Assembly: GCA_021324595.1 (NCBI GenBank)
Contig: JAJPIV010000129.1
Location: 1 to 42,659, forward strand
DNA length: 42,659 nucleotides
Origin: Actinomycetota bacterium
Lineage (GTDB): Bacteria; Actinomycetota; Actinomycetes; Streptosporangiales; Streptosporangiaceae
Direction: 5' to 3'
The position numbers were made by a program, and so were the translations under genes. Below, piece by piece: positions 8,022 through 18,197 of the stretch. The notes under the pieces are model-generated. The model searched no databases and had not been told where the DNA came from. It was given only the letters and a program-made list of their open reading frames with translations. Within the stretch, counting starts at the first letter, position 1; each line of letters starts with the position of its first letter.

Positions 8022-9259
8022 GGGCGCGGGTGACCGAGGCGGCGCGGGTGACCGAGGCGGCCGGCGTGCCCGGCCCGGCCGCCGCGCGGCCCGCCGGGCA
8101 GCCCGCGATGCTCGTGCTGGAGGACGGCACGGTCTTCCGGGGCACCGGGTTCGGCGCGCCCGGCGAGGCATTCGGGGAGGCCGTGTTCAACACCGGCATG
8201 ACCGGCTACCAGGAGACGCTTACCGACCCGTCCTACTGCCGGCAGATCGTTGCGATGACCGCGCCGCACATCGGGAACACGGGGGTCAACGACGAGGACG
8301 ACGAGTCCCGGCGGATCTGGGTCAGCGGCTTCGTGATCCGCGAGCCGTCGCCGGTGGTGTCGAGCTGGCGGGCGACCCGCTCGCTCGCCGACGACCTGCG
8401 CGCCCGCGGGGTCACCGCGATCGCGATCAGGGACACCCGGGCGCTCGCGCTCCGGCTGCGGGCCCACGGGGCCATGCGGGCCGCGGTCAGCACCACCGAG
8501 GACGACCCGGCGGCGCTGCTCGCCCGCGTGCGCGCCAGCGCGCCGATGACCGGCGCCGACCTCGCGCGCGAGGTCAGCACCCCCGTGCCCTACGTGGTCC
8601 GCCCCCCGGGCGGGACGCCGGCCAGGTTCCGGGTCACCGCTGTGGACCTGGGCATCAAGTCCGCGACCCCCCGGGCGCTGGCCGCGCTGGGCTGCGAGGT
8701 CCGGGTGCTGCCCGCCACGGCCACCGCCGGGCAGATCCTGGCCACCGAGCCGGACGGCGTGTTCTTCTCCAACGGCCCGGGCGACCCGGCGGCCTGCGGC
8801 TACGCGGTCGAGGCGATGCGGGGCGTGCTGTCCGCGCGGGTGCCGATGTTCGGCATCTGCCTGGGCAGCCAGATCCTCGGCCTCGCGCTCGGCCTGCGCA
8901 CCTACAAGCTGAAGTTCGGCCACCGGGGGGTGAACCAGCCGGTGCGCGACCTGGCCACCGGCAGGGTGCGGATCACCAGCCACAACCACGGCTTCGCCGT
9001 GGCGATGCCGGCCAGCGCCGGGTTCGGCACGGCGTTCGGCCCCGCGCAGGTCACCCACGTCAACCTGAACGACGGGGTCGTCGAGGGGCTGCGCCTGACC
9101 GAGGCGCCGGCCTTCGCCGTCCAGTTCCACCCGGAGGCGGCTCCCGGACCGCACGACGCCACCGGGCTCTTCGGAGAGTTCTGCGAGCTGATGGAGCGGC
9201 ACCGCCGGCCCCGCGGGACGGGCCAGGCGCCCGCGGGGGCGACGGGGGAGGGAGCCTGA
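8018..9259 (+). CDS. carA: Carbamoyl-phosphate synthase small (glutaminase) subunit
   Basis: A 413-aa glutamine amidotransferase that passes ammonia to CarB. The N-terminal CPSase small-chain domain starts at [20 protein letters not shown] after about 30 residues containing a repeated RVTEAA. The class I nucleophile cysteine is in FGICLGSQ, with Ser where E. coli has His; I recall non-His residues there in other actinobacteria. SHNHGFAV and the catalytic HPE of [11 protein letters not shown] follow. Both ends overlap neighbours: GTGA with pyrC and TGATG with carB. Confidence 0.96.
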   Translation: MRARVTEAARVTEAAGVPGPAAARPAGQPAMLVLEDGTVFRGTGFGAPGEAFGEAVFNTGMTGYQETLTDPSYCRQIVAMTAPHIGNTGVNDEDDESRRIWVSGFVIREPSPVVSSWRATRSLADDLRARGVTAIAIRDTRALALRLRAHGAMRAAVSTTEDDPAALLARVRASAPMTGADLAREVSTPVPYVVRPPGGTPARFRVTAVDLGIKSATPRALAALGCEVRVLPATATAGQILATEPDGVFFSNGPGDPAACGYAVEAMRGVLSARVPMFGICLGSQILGLALGLRTYKLKFGHRGVNQPVRDLATGRVRITSHNHGFAVAMPASAGFGTAFGPAQVTHVNLNDGVVEGLRLTEAPAFAVQFHPEAAPGPHDATGLFGEFCELMERHRRPRGTGQAPAGATGEGA

Positions 9260-12200
9260 TGCCCAGGCGCGCGGACCTGCGCTCGGTGCTGGTGATCGGC
9301 TCGGGGCCGATCGTGATCGGGCAGGCGTGCGAATTCGACTACTCGGGCACCCAGGCGTGCCGGGTGCTCCGCCAGGAGGGGGTGCGGGTCAGCCTGGTCA
9401 ACTCGAACCCGGCGACGATCATGACCGACCCGGAGTTCGCGGACGCCACCTACGTGGAGCCGATCACCCCGGAGGTGCTGGAGAAGGTGATCGCCGCCGA
9501 GCGGCCCGACGCGATCCTGCCCACGCTCGGCGGCCAGACGGCGCTGAACGCCGCCGTCGCCCTGCACGAGGCGGGCACGCTGGCCGCCTACGGGGTGGAG
9601 CTGATCGGCGCCGGCATCGAGACGATCAAGGCGGGCGAGGACCGGCGGGCGTTCAAGGAGATCGTCACCAGCGTCGGCGGCGAGGTGGCGCGCAGCGTCA
9701 TCTGCCGCTCGGTGGACGAGGCGCTGGCCGCCGCGGCCGGCCTGGGGTACCCCATCGTGGTGCGCCCCTCGTTCACCCTCGGCGGCACGGGCTCGGGCGT
9801 GGCCGCGGACGAGGCGGCGCTGCGGCGGATGGCGGCCGCGGGCCTGGACGCCAGCCCGGTGACCGAGGTGCTCCTTGAGGAGTCCGTGCTCGGCTGGAAG
9901 GAGTTCGAGCTCGAGCTGATGCGCGACCGCAACGACAACGTGGTCGTGGTCTGCTCGATCGAGAACGTCGACCCGATGGGCGTGCACACCGGCGACTCGG
10001 TGACCGTCGCGCCCGCGATGACGCTCACCGACCGCGAGTACCAGCGGATGCGCGACCTGGCGATCGCGGTGGTGCGCCGGGTCGGCGTGGACACGGGCGG
10101 CTGCAACATCCAGTTCGCCGTCGAGCCGTCCACCGGCCGGATGATCGTGATCGAGCTGAACCCGCGCGTCTCCCGGTCCAGCGCCCTGGCCTCGAAGGCG
10201 ACCGGCTTCCCGATCGCCAAGATCGCCGCGCGCCTGGCGATCGGGTACACGCTCGACGAGATCCGCAACGACATCACCGGGCAGACGCCGGCCAGCTTCG
10301 AGCCGGCCCTCGACTACGTCGTGGTCAAGGTGCCGCGGTTCGCGTTCGAGAAGTTCCCCGGCGCCGACCCGGCCCTGACCACGCACATGAAGTCGGTGGG
10401 CGAGGCGATGGCGATCGGCCGCTCGTTCGGCGAGGCGCTGAACAAGGCCCTCCGCTCGCTGGAGCAGCCCGGGGCGCCGCTGCGCTGGGACATCCCGCCG
10501 GGCGACCGGGGCGAGCTGCTGGCCCGCTGCGCGGTCCCGCATGAGGGGCGCCTGTCCACGGTCCACCAGGCGCTGCGGGCGGGGGCGACCGTGGCGGAGG
10601 CGGCCGCGGCCAGCCGGATCGACCCGTGGTTCATCGAGCAGCTCCGCCTCATCGAGGATCAGGCGCAGCACATCGCGCGGGCCGGCTCGCCCGCGTCGGC
10701 GGTGCTGCGGTCCGCCAAGTCAGCCGGGTTCTCCGACGCCCAGATCGCCCAGCTCACCTCGCTGAGCGAGGGCGAGGTCCGGGCGCTCCGGCACGAGCTC
10801 GGCATCCGCCCCTCGTACCACATGGTGGACACCTGCGCCGCGGAGTTCGCCGCCACCACGCCGTACCTGTACTCCAGCTACGACGAGCCGAACGAGGTGC
10901 CGCCGTCCGGCCGGCCGAAGGTGATCATCCTCGGCTCCGGGCCGAACCGGATCGGCCAGGGCATCGAGTTCGACTACGCCTGCGTGCACGCCTGCTTCGC
11001 GGCCTCGGCCGCCGGCTACGAGACCGTCATGGTCAACTGCAACCCGGAGACGGTCTCCACCGACTACGACACCTCCGACCGGCTCTACTTCGAGCCGCTG
11101 ACGCTGGAGGACGTGCTGGAGGTGGTGGCGGCCGAGCAGGCCAGCGGGCCGGTCGCCGGGATGATCGTCTCGCTCGGCGGGCAGACCCCGCTCGGCCTGG
11201 CCAGGAAGCTGGCGGCCGCGGGCGTGCCGATCCTGGGAACCTCGCCGGAGGCCATCCACCTGGCCGAGGACCGGGCCGAGTTCAGCGCGGTCCTGGCCGC
11301 GGCCGGGCTGCGCGCTCCCCGGCACGGCACCGCGCTGTCGGTCCCCGACGCGGTCGCGATCGCCACCGAGATCGGCTACCCGGTGCTGGTCCGCCCCTCC
11401 TACGTGCTCGGCGGGCGCGGCATGGAGATCGTCTACGACGAGGCGACGCTGCGGGAGTTCGTCCAGCGCGCCACGCAGGCCAGCCCGGAGCACCCGGTGC
11501 TCATCGACCGGTTCCTCGACGACGCGATCGAGATCGACGTGGACGCGCTGTTCGACGGCGAGGAGCTCTACCTGGGCGGCGTGATGGAGCACATCGAGGA
11601 GGCGGGGATCCACTCCGGTGACTCCGCCTGCGCGCTGCCGCCGATCACGCTCGGCCGCGAGAACATCGAGGCGGTCCGCTCGGCCACCGCGGCGATCGCC
11701 CGCGGGGTCGGCGTGCGCGGCCTGCTCAACGTGCAGTACGCGCTCGCCGCGGGCGTGCTGTACGTGCTCGAGGCGAACCCGCGGGCGTCGCGGACCGTGC
11801 CGTTCGTCTCCAAGGCGACCGGCGTGCCGCTGGCCAAGGCGGCGACCCGCATCATGCTCGGGGAGACGATCGCGCGGCTGCGGGCCGAGGGGCTGCTGGC
11901 CGCCACGGGCGACGGGGGCGCGCTGCCGCTGGACGCCCCGGTCGCGGTCAAGGAGGCGGTGCTGCCGTTCGGCCGGTTCGCGGGCCCGGACGGCGGCGGC
12001 ATCGACACGCTGCTGGGGCCCGAGATGCGCTCGACCGGCGAGGTGATGGGCATCGACGAGATCTTCGGCATCGCCTACGCCAAGTCGCAGGCGGCGGCCT
12101 ACGGGCCGCTGCCGGTGAAGGGGCGCGCGTTCGTCTCGGTGGCGAGCAAGGACAAGCGGGCGATGATCTTCCCCGTGAAGCGCCTCGCGGACCTGGGGTT

Positions 12201-12591
12201 CGAGATCTGGGCGACCGCCGGGACCGGCGAGGTGCTGCGCCGCAACGGCGTGCATGCCACGATCGTCCGCAAGCACAGCGACGGGCGCGGGCCCGGCGGC
12301 GAGCCCACGATCGTGGAGCGGATCCTGGCCGGCCAGGTCGACCTGGTGATCAACACGCCGTTCGGCGAGTCCGGGCAGCCGGGGCCGCGCCGCGACGGGT
12401 ACGAGATCAGGACCGCCGCGGTGCGCCGCCGCGTGCCGTGCATCACGACGATCGCCGGGCTCGCCGCGGCGGTCCAGGGGATCGAGGCGATCGGCAGGAA
12501 CGAGGTCGGGGTGCGCTCCCTGCAGCGGCACGCGGAGCGCCTGCGCGGCATCGCCGGCGCCGCCGGGCGGCCGACGGGCGCCCGGGCATGA
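9259..12591 (+). CDS. carB: Carbamoyl-phosphate synthase large subunit
   Basis: An 1110-aa synthase that makes carbamoyl phosphate from bicarbonate, ammonia and two ATP. Two homologous ATP-grasp halves are visible: the first opens with [17 protein letters not shown] and the second (near residue 555) with [16 protein letters not shown]. Each has its own LGGQT and PSY/PSF-x-LGG loops. The last about 130 residues form the MGS-like allosteric domain ([17 protein letters not shown]), where UMP inhibits family members. The length is slightly above the E. coli protein. The start overlaps carA by one base and the stop overlaps pyrK as ATGA. Confidence 0.97.
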   Translation: MPRRADLRSVLVIGSGPIVIGQACEFDYSGTQACRVLRQEGVRVSLVNSNPATIMTDPEFADATYVEPITPEVLEKVIAAERPDAILPTLGGQTALNAAVALHEAGTLAAYGVELIGAGIETIKAGEDRRAFKEIVTSVGGEVARSVICRSVDEALAAAAGLGYPIVVRPSFTLGGTGSGVAADEAALRRMAAAGLDASPVTEVLLEESVLGWKEFELELMRDRNDNVVVVCSIENVDPMGVHTGDSVTVAPAMTLTDREYQRMRDLAIAVVRRVGVDTGGCNIQFAVEPSTGRMIVIELNPRVSRSSALASKATGFPIAKIAARLAIGYTLDEIRNDITGQTPASFEPALDYVVVKVPRFAFEKFPGADPALTTHMKSVGEAMAIGRSFGEALNKALRSLEQPGAPLRWDIPPGDRGELLARCAVPHEGRLSTVHQALRAGATVAEAAAASRIDPWFIEQLRLIEDQAQHIARAGSPASAVLRSAKSAGFSDAQIAQLTSLSEGEVRALRHELGIRPSYHMVDTCAAEFAATTPYLYSSYDEPNEVPPSGRPKVIILGSGPNRIGQGIEFDYACVHACFAASAAGYETVMVNCNPETVSTDYDTSDRLYFEPLTLEDVLEVVAAEQASGPVAGMIVSLGGQTPLGLARKLAAAGVPILGTSPEAIHLAEDRAEFSAVLAAAGLRAPRHGTALSVPDAVAIATEIGYPVLVRPSYVLGGRGMEIVYDEATLREFVQRATQASPEHPVLIDRFLDDAIEIDVDALFDGEELYLGGVMEHIEEAGIHSGDSACALPPITLGRENIEAVRSATAAIARGVGVRGLLNVQYALAAGVLYVLEANPRASRTVPFVSKATGVPLAKAATRIMLGETIARLRAEGLLAATGDGGALPLDAPVAVKEAVLPFGRFAGPDGGGIDTLLGPEMRSTGEVMGIDEIFGIAYAKSQAAAYGPLPVKGRAFVSVASKDKRAMIFPVKRLADLGFEIWATAGTGEVLRRNGVHATIVRKHSDGRGPGGEPTIVERILAGQVDLVINTPFGESGQPGPRRDGYEIRTAAVRRRVPCITTIAGLAAAVQGIEAIGRNEVGVRSLQRHAERLRGIAGAAGRPTGARA

Positions 12592-13595
12592 CGCCCGCCC
12601 GCCCGCCGTCGGAGTCCGGGCCGCTGCAGGTGCGGGCGACCGTGCTCACCGTGCGCCGGGTGGACGCCTACCACGCGATCACGGCCGTCGCCCCGGGGAT
12701 CGCGGCCAGATTCCGGCCCGGGCAGTTCGTCGCCGTCGCGGTCGGCGGCCCGGACACGTCCATGCTGCTGCGGCGGGCGTTCTCCATCCACGACGTGCGG
12801 CCCGACCACGGCGGGACGGTGGAGTTCGTGTTCGCCGCCCGCGGCCGCGGGACGCGCTGGCTGGCCGGGCGGCGGACCCGGGACGTGCTGGACCTGGTCG
12901 GGCCGCTGGGCCGGCCGTTCCCGGTGCCCAGGGACCCGGTGAACTGCCTGCTCGTCGGGGGCGGCTACGGCAGCGCGCCGCTGTTCCCGCTCGCCGCGCG
13001 GCTGCGGGAACGCTCGTGCACCGTGGACTTCCTGCTCGGCGCGGCCTCGGGGGACAGGGTGTTCGGCGCGCTGACCGCGCGGCGGACCGGCCGCTCGGCG
13101 ACGATCACGACCGCCGACGGCTCGTTCGGCGTGCGCGGGGTCGTGACCGACGTGCTGGGCCAGGTCATCCACGACGCCCGGACCGACGTCATCTACGCCT
13201 GCGGTCCCATGCCGATGCTGCGCCAGGTGACCGCCCTGGCCCGCCGCTACGACATCCCGGTGCAGGTCGCGGTGGAGGAGGCGATGGCCTGCGGGATCGG
13301 CGTGTGCATGACGTGCGTGCTGCCGGTGGTCGGCACCGACGGGGTCACCCGGATGGTGCGGTCCTGCGTCGACGGGCCGGTCTTCCGCGGCGAGCTGGTG
13401 CGGTGGGACGACATCGGGACGATCCCCTTCGACGCGTTCGGCGCCCCGGGCTGGGAGCCGCGGCCCCGGCGGGCCGCCGCCCCGGACGGCGGCGGGGCGC
13501 GCGCGGGCGACGGCGGGGAGGACGGGGCCCGCGGCGGCGACGGCGGGGCCCGCGGCGGCGACGGCGCCCGGGGGAGGCCAGGTCATGGCGCCTGA
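12588..13595 (+). CDS. pyrK: Dihydroorotate dehydrogenase electron-transfer subunit PyrK
   Basis: A 335-aa FAD and [2Fe-2S] flavoprotein of the ferredoxin-NADP reductase superfamily that passes electrons from PyrD to NAD. The FAD motif is RRAFS (62-66), the NAD-binding glycine loop is [10 protein letters not shown] (124-133), and the cluster cysteines are C235, C240, C243 and C260 in the CGIGVCMTC...C pattern of PyrK. The last about 50 residues are a Gly/Arg/Asp tail with two copies of a 21-bp repeat near 13523-13565. It overlaps carB (ATGA) and pyrD (11 bases). Its presence shows that the next gene is a class 1B enzyme using NAD rather than quinone. Confidence 0.93.
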   Translation: MTPARPPSESGPLQVRATVLTVRRVDAYHAITAVAPGIAARFRPGQFVAVAVGGPDTSMLLRRAFSIHDVRPDHGGTVEFVFAARGRGTRWLAGRRTRDVLDLVGPLGRPFPVPRDPVNCLLVGGGYGSAPLFPLAARLRERSCTVDFLLGAASGDRVFGALTARRTGRSATITTADGSFGVRGVVTDVLGQVIHDARTDVIYACGPMPMLRQVTALARRYDIPVQVAVEEAMACGIGVCMTCVLPVVGTDGVTRMVRSCVDGPVFRGELVRWDDIGTIPFDAFGAPGWEPRPRRAAAPDGGGARAGDGGEDGARGGDGGARGGDGARGRPGHGA

Positions 13596-14529
13596 CCTGC
13601 GGACCAGGCTGGGCGGCACGGAGCTGCCCAACCCGATCCTGACCGCGTCCGGGTGCGCGGGCTCGGGGCGCGAGCTCGCCCAGTTCACCGACGTGTCGAA
13701 GATCGGTGCGATCGTGACCAAGTCGGTCATGCTCGCGCCCCGGGCGGGACGGCCCACCCCCCGGATGGCCGAGACCAGCAGCGGCATGCTCAACTCGATC
13801 GGGCTGCAGGGCCCGGGGATCGACGCCTTCCTCCAGCGCGACCTGCCCTGGCTGCTGTCCCGCGGCGCCCGGGCCGTGGTCTCGATCGCGGGGAGCACGG
13901 TGGAGGAGTTCGGTGAGCGCGCCGCCCGGCTCGCCGGCGCCGCCGGCGTCACGGCGATCGAGGTGAACATCTCCTGCCCCAACGTGGAGCACCGCGGCCA
14001 GGTGTTCGCCTGCGACCCGGTGGACGCGGGCGCGGTGATCGAGGCGGTCCGCGCCCGCGCCCGGCCCGAGGTCCCGGTCTTCGCCAAGCTGTCGCCCGAC
14101 GTGACCGACATCGTGGCGATCGCCCGGTCGTGCGTCTCGGCCGGCGCCGACGGCCTGTCGATGATCAACACCCTGCTCGGCATGGTGATCGACACCGAGA
14201 CGATGCGCCCGGCCCTGGCCGGCCTGACCGGAGGGCTGTCCGGCCCGGCGATCCGCCCGGTCGCCGTGCGGTGCGTCTGGCAGGTCAGCCAGGCGCTGCC
14301 CGGGGTGCCGATCATCGGCATGGGCGGCGTGATGACCGGCCGCGACGCCCTGGAGCTGATGCTTGCCGGGGCCTCGATGGTCAGCGTCGGGACGGCGATC
14401 TTCCACGACCCGTCGGCGTGCGCGCGGATCGTGCGCGAGCTCGATGAGGAGCTGGCGCGCCGCGGCGTGGAGAAGGCGTCCGAGATCGTCGGCCTGGCTC
14501 ACGAGGCGCGCGCCGGCCGGCGGTCCTGA
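13585..14529 (+). CDS. pyrD: Dihydroorotate dehydrogenase, class 1B catalytic subunit
   Basis: A 314-aa FMN enzyme oxidising dihydroorotate to orotate. Visible features are [13 protein letters not shown] at 13-25, the TKSV lysine for FMN and substrate near 48-51, NSIGLQGPG near 70, and NISCPN near 130, whose cysteine is the class 1 catalytic base. [19 protein letters not shown] near the C-terminus is the FMN phosphate site. The soluble form without an N-terminal membrane helix, and the neighbouring PyrK, agree on class 1B. Confidence 0.95.
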   Translation: MAPDLRTRLGGTELPNPILTASGCAGSGRELAQFTDVSKIGAIVTKSVMLAPRAGRPTPRMAETSSGMLNSIGLQGPGIDAFLQRDLPWLLSRGARAVVSIAGSTVEEFGERAARLAGAAGVTAIEVNISCPNVEHRGQVFACDPVDAGAVIEAVRARARPEVPVFAKLSPDVTDIVAIARSCVSAGADGLSMINTLLGMVIDTETMRPALAGLTGGLSGPAIRPVAVRCVWQVSQALPGVPIIGMGGVMTGRDALELMLAGASMVSVGTAIFHDPSACARIVRELDEELARRGVEKASEIVGLAHEARAGRRS

Positions 14530-14551
14530 GCCGGGCCGAAGGGAGTCAACG

Positions 14552-15274
14552 ATGACCGACCGCGCTCCGATCGCCGTCGCGCTCGACGCGCCGGACCTGG
14601 ACACCGCCGCCCACTGGGCCGCCCTGGTGACGCCGCACGTGAGCACGCTGAAGGTGGGGCTGGAGCTCTACCTGCGGTACGGGCCGGAGGTGGTCGCCTC
14701 GGTGCGCGGGGGCCGCGGGGCCGCCGTGTTCCTCGACCTGAAGCTGCATGACATACCGGCCACCGTCGCCGGGGCGGCCCGCTCCGTCTCGCGGGTGCGG
14801 CCCGACCTGCTCACCGTGCACGCGGCCGCGGGCCCGGCCGCCGTCCGGGCCGCGGTGGACGCGCTGCCGGAGACCACGATCGTCGGGGTGACCGTGCTCA
14901 CCTCGCTCGACGACGCCGACCTGGCCAGGATCGGGATGGCCGGGCCGGTCGGCGACGCGGTGCTGCGGCTGGCGGCGCTGGCGGTCGGCGCCGGGGCGCG
15001 CGGCCTGGTCTGCTCCCCGCGCGAGGTGGCGGCGGTCCGCGCCGAGGTCGGGCCCGACGTCACCCTCATCACCCCGGGGGTCCGCCCGCCCGGCCAGCGG
15101 CGCGACGACCAGGCCCGGGTCGCGACGCCGGAGGAGGCGCTGCGGGCCGGGGCGGACCTGCTCGTGATCGGCCGCCCGATCACCGCAGCCGCCGACCCGG
15201 GTGCCGCCGCGGCGGCCCTGGCCGCCGCGCCCCGCCGGGGCCTGGCCCGCTCGCCCGGCGGCGGCCCCGGCTGA
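14552..15274 (+). CDS. pyrF: Orotidine 5'-phosphate decarboxylase
   Basis: A 240-aa type 1 OMP decarboxylase making UMP, the end of the operon's pathway. The catalytic D-x-K-x-x-D signature is [13 protein letters not shown], near residues 60-72; LTVHAAAG and the phosphate-binding TPGVRPPG follow. The ATG at 14552 has AAGGGAG (14539-14545) at good spacing. OrotateP-ribosyltransferase (pyrE) is not in this operon, as is common in actinobacteria. Confidence 0.95.
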   Translation: MTDRAPIAVALDAPDLDTAAHWAALVTPHVSTLKVGLELYLRYGPEVVASVRGGRGAAVFLDLKLHDIPATVAGAARSVSRVRPDLLTVHAAAGPAAVRAAVDALPETTIVGVTVLTSLDDADLARIGMAGPVGDAVLRLAALAVGAGARGLVCSPREVAAVRAEVGPDVTLITPGVRPPGQRRDDQARVATPEEALRAGADLLVIGRPITAAADPGAAAAALAAAPRRGLARSPGGGPG

Positions 15275-15367
15275 GCCCGCCGGGCCGCCCAATGGACACG
15301 AACAGTGCCCGCAATGGTACAGTGGGTAATTGTAGGTGAAATGTAACGCGCCAAACGGGGGTTCACG

Positions 15368-15412
15368 TTGCCCCGGCGAGCCAGACTCGCTAGTTTCCCC
15401 TCGCAAAGCGAG
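15368..15412 (+). promoter_or_regulatory. Candidate mihF promoter with overlapping inverted repeats
   Basis: TTGCCC (15368-15373), 17 bases, then TAGTTT (15391-15396) is a reasonable vegetative-type promoter. Four five-base arms lie in and after it: GCGAG (15376-15380), CTCGC (15386-15390), CTCGC (15400-15404) and GCGAG (15408-15412), which can pair in two mutually exclusive ways. A second weak promoter, TGGACA (15293) and TACAGT (15318), has a 19-base spacer. Confidence 0.35.
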
Positions 15413-15443
15413 ATATTCGATACGAAACACGAGGTGACTACGC

Positions 15444-15761
15444 GTGGCTCTTCCTCCCCTGACCCCCGACCAGCGGAAGGCGGCCCTGGCGAAGGCCGCT
15501 CAGGCGCGCAAGGACCGTGCGGAGATCAAGAACAAGCTCAAGCACGCCACGACGACCCTGCCCCAGGTGCTGAAGGAGGGCCAGACCGACGACGTCGTCG
15601 GCAAGATGAAGGTGTCCGCCCTGCTTGAGTCGATGCCCGGCGTGGGTAAGGTCCGTGCCAAGCAGATCATGGAGCGGCTTGGCATCGCCGAGTCCCGGCG
15701 GGTGCGGGGCCTTGGCGCCAACCAGCGCATGGCGCTGGAGAAGGAGTTCGGCGAAGTCTGA
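15444..15761 (+). CDS. mihF: Integration host factor, actinobacterial type (mIHF/sIHF)
   Basis: A 105-aa basic nucleoid protein, unrelated in fold to E. coli IHF. The N-terminal basic helix KAALAKAAQARKDRAEIKNKL and the helix-two-turn-helix segment SMPGVGKVRAKQIMERLGI (about 64-82) match the Mycobacterium and Streptomyces family; the latter contacts the DNA backbone. It ends RVRGLGANQRMALEKEF, also family typical. The GTG at 15444 has GAGGTGA upstream. The position between pyrF and gmk is the conserved actinobacterial location. Confidence 0.95.
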   Translation: MALPPLTPDQRKAALAKAAQARKDRAEIKNKLKHATTTLPQVLKEGQTDDVVGKMKVSALLESMPGVGKVRAKQIMERLGIAESRRVRGLGANQRMALEKEFGEV

Positions 15762-15806
15762 CCGCCGCCGTGCCCCGCGCGGGGACCGGGGACGTTCGGA
15801 GGGCTC

Positions 15807-16421
15807 ATGAGTGAACCGGCGGGCCGTTCAGCGCCGCCCGGCCGAGTCCCCGTCCCCGCGCGCCCGGTCGTCCTCTCCGGCCCGTCCGGCGTCGGCAAGG
15901 GCACGGTCGTGCAGGCGGTCAGGCGCACCTGCCCGCAGGTGTGGGTGTCCGTGTCGGTCACGACCAGGCCCCCCCGGCCGGGGGAGGAGCATGGCCGCGA
16001 GTACTACTTCGTCAGCGAGGCCGAGTTCGAGGAGATGGCCGCCGCCGGCCGGCTGCTGGAGCGGGCGCGCTTCGCCGGGCACTGGTACGGAACGCCGCGC
16101 GACCCGGTCGCGCGGCACCTGGCGGCCGGGGTTCCCGTGCTGATCGAGGTGGACGTCGTCGGCGCCGGCCAGATCCGGGCGGCGATGCCCGGCGCCCTGC
16201 TGGTCTTCCTCGCCCCGCCGTCCTGGGACGAGCTGGTGCGGCGGCTGACCGCGCGGGACACGGAGTCGGCGGAGGGCGTCGAGCGCCGGCTCGCGGCGGC
16301 CCGGGAGGAGCTGCGGGCCGAGTCCCAGTTCGACCTGACCCTCGTCAACGAGTCCGTCGAGGACGCCTGCGCCCAGCTGGTAGCCTTGGTCACGGCCAGG
16401 CCGGTCATCTGGAAGGCATGA
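15807..16421 (+). CDS. gmk: Guanylate kinase
   Basis: A 204-aa kinase phosphorylating GMP/dGMP. The P-loop GPSGVGKGT is at 25-33; [23 protein letters not shown] is the GMP-binding region, and the lid region ([12 protein letters not shown]) follows. The first 18 residues are a Pro/Gly-rich leader. GGAGGG ends only three bases before the ATG, closer than ideal, so a slightly different start is possible. The stop overlaps rpoZ as ATGA. Confidence 0.95.
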   Translation: MSEPAGRSAPPGRVPVPARPVVLSGPSGVGKGTVVQAVRRTCPQVWVSVSVTTRPPRPGEEHGREYYFVSEAEFEEMAAAGRLLERARFAGHWYGTPRDPVARHLAAGVPVLIEVDVVGAGQIRAAMPGALLVFLAPPSWDELVRRLTARDTESAEGVERRLAAAREELRAESQFDLTLVNESVEDACAQLVALVTARPVIWKA

Positions 16422-16696
16422 GGGTGTCAGGAACTCAGGCGCTTGAGGGAATCATCAACCCGCCCATCGACCAGCTTCTCGATGTGGTGGACAGCAAGTA
16501 CGCGCTGGTGATCATGGCATCCAAGCGCGCCAGGCAGATCAACGCCTACTACAGCCAGCTCGGCGAGGGGCTCCTTGAGTACGTCGGGCCGCTGGTCGAG
16601 GCGCGGACCCAGGAGAAGCCGCTGTCGATCGCGCTCCGCGAGATCAGCGAGGGCCTGCTGAAGGCCGAGTCGGCCGAGGCGCCCGCAGCCTCCTGA
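16418..16696 (+). CDS. rpoZ: RNA polymerase omega subunit
   Basis: A 92-aa omega subunit that helps assemble the beta' subunit. The core [31 protein letters not shown] is the conserved actinobacterial N-terminus, followed by [16 protein letters not shown]. The length is typical. The ATG at 16418 overlaps the gmk stop; a GTG two codons later is an alternative. Confidence 0.95.
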   Translation: MRVSGTQALEGIINPPIDQLLDVVDSKYALVIMASKRARQINAYYSQLGEGLLEYVGPLVEARTQEKPLSIALREISEGLLKAESAEAPAAS

Positions 16697-16706
16697 CCTG
16701 GCCCGG

Positions 16707-17903
16707 ATGCCCATCGTCCTCGGCGTCGGCGCGGGCATAGCGGCGTACAAGGCCTGCGAGCTGCTCCGGCTGCTCACCGAGTCGGGCCATGACGTGCGGG
16801 TGGTGCCGACCGCCGACGCCCTCCGCTTCGTCGGCGCGCCGACATGGGAGGCGCTGTCGGGCCATCCGGTCACCGCGAGCCCCTGGGACGGAGCGCATGA
16901 GGTCGCCCACGTCCAGCTCGGCCAGCGGGCCGAGCTGGTCCTCGTCGCCCCGGCGACCGCGGACCTGCTGGCCCGGGCCGCCGCCGGGCTGGCCCCGGAC
17001 CTGCTCGGGAACGTGCTGCTCACCGCCGGCTGCCCGGTCGTGTACGCGCCGGCGATGCACACGGAGATGTGGCAGCATCCGGCGACCCAGGCGAGCGTGG
17101 CGACGCTGCGCTCCCGGGGGGCGATCGTCCTGGAGCCGGCCTCGGGCCGGCTCACCGGGCCGGACACCGGGCCCGGCCGGCTGCCCGAGCCGGCCGAGCT
17201 GTTCCGCGCCGCGCTGCGGGTGCTCGCGCGCGGAGCGGCCGGCCTGGCGGCCGACCTGGCCGGGCGCCGCGTGGTGGTGTCGGCCGGCGGGACCCGGGAG
17301 GAGATCGACCCGGTGCGCTTCATCGGGAACTGGTCCTCCGGGCGGCAGGGGTACGCGCTCGCGGCGACGGCCGCCGCGCGGGGCGCGCAGGTCACGCTGG
17401 TGGCCGCGAACACCGAGCTGGCCGACCCGGCGGGCGCCCGGGTGGTGCGGGTCACGTCGGCCGGGCAGCTGCGCGAGGCGGTGCTGCGCGCCGCAGCGGA
17501 CGCCGACGCGATCGTGATGGCCGCGGCGGTCGCGGACTACCGGCCGGCGGCCAGGAGCGACACGAAGATCAAGAGGGCCGAGGGCGCGCCGGCGCCGATC
17601 GAGCTGGCCGAGAATCCCGACATCCTGCGCGAGCTGTGCCGCCCGCCGCGCCGCGACGGCCAGGTGATCGTGGGCTTCGCCGCCGAGACCGGGAACCTCA
17701 TCGAGAACGGCCGCGCCAAGCTGGCCGCCAAGGGATGCGATCTGCTGGTCGTCAACCAGGTCGGCGGCGGCCTGGCGTTCGGCGCCGAGGACAACGCCGC
17801 CGAGATCCTCGCGGCCGGCGGCGGCCGCACGTCCGTTCCGCGCGGGCCGAAGGAGGCGCTCGCCGACGTGATCTGGGACCTGGTCGCCGCCCGGCTGGGC
17901 TGA
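16707..17903 (+). CDS. coaBC: Bifunctional phosphopantothenoylcysteine decarboxylase / phosphopantothenate-cysteine ligase
   Basis: A 398-aa CoaBC for coenzyme A synthesis. The N-terminal FMN-dependent CoaC domain has GVGAGIAAYKACEL, APATADLLAR (the PASANT-like loop) and APAMHTEMW. The clamp reads LTGPDTGPGRLPEP; the cysteine of the E. coli clamp is absent, as I recall for the M. tuberculosis enzyme. The CoaB domain begins near residue 185 (RVVVSAGGTREEIDPVRFIGN) and includes KIKR and NPDILREL. The gap to rpoZ is 10 bases, consistent with one transcript from gmk. Confidence 0.95.
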   Translation: MPIVLGVGAGIAAYKACELLRLLTESGHDVRVVPTADALRFVGAPTWEALSGHPVTASPWDGAHEVAHVQLGQRAELVLVAPATADLLARAAAGLAPDLLGNVLLTAGCPVVYAPAMHTEMWQHPATQASVATLRSRGAIVLEPASGRLTGPDTGPGRLPEPAELFRAALRVLARGAAGLAADLAGRRVVVSAGGTREEIDPVRFIGNWSSGRQGYALAATAAARGAQVTLVAANTELADPAGARVVRVTSAGQLREAVLRAAADADAIVMAAAVADYRPAARSDTKIKRAEGAPAPIELAENPDILRELCRPPRRDGQVIVGFAAETGNLIENGRAKLAAKGCDLLVVNQVGGGLAFGAEDNAAEILAAGGGRTSVPRGPKEALADVIWDLVAARLG

Positions 17904-18022
17904 GCCCCGCGGCACCCGGCCGTTCCCGGCACGCCGCCCCGGCCGGGGCTGCGGCGCCCCCGGCTACACTTCGGCCAGGCCCGAGCGCCGGGAGCAGGCG
18001 GCCCGAGCGGCGGCGCGGGCCA

Positions 18023-18142
18023 CCCGCAGAGCACGACCCCGCAGAGCAAGACCCCGCAGAGCACGACCCCGCAGAGCACGACCCCGCAGAGCACGACCCC
18101 GCAGAGCAAGACCCCGCAGAGCAAGACCCCGCAGAGCAAGAC
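18023..18142 (+). repeat. Eight-unit 15-bp tandem repeat in the metK leader
   Basis: Eight contiguous units of cccgcagagcaMgac, identical except at one position (M) that reads C, A, C, C, C, A, A, A along the array. It fills most of the 294-base coaBC-metK gap and ends 55 bases before the metK start. All six frames stay open across it, as expected for a stop-free 15-bp unit. I see no separate gene in the gap. Confidence 0.95.
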
Positions 18143-18197
18143 CCGGCCGCGGCACAGGACCCGCCGCGGCACAGGACCCCGAAGAGAAGGTTGTCAC

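Noticed and set aside
8840-8880. Ser in place of His after the CarA nucleophile as an inactivating change
   Set aside because: The catalytic Cys, His and Glu are present, and I recall variation at this position in other actinobacterial CarA proteins.
17140-17190. Missing clamp cysteine in CoaBC as a sign of inactivation
   Set aside because: The mycobacterial enzyme, which is functional, also lacks it as far as I recall; other motifs are intact.
17904-18197. SAM-responsive riboswitch before metK
   Set aside because: No SAM-I or SAM-II/IV-type conserved core could be seen; the region is mainly the minisatellite.
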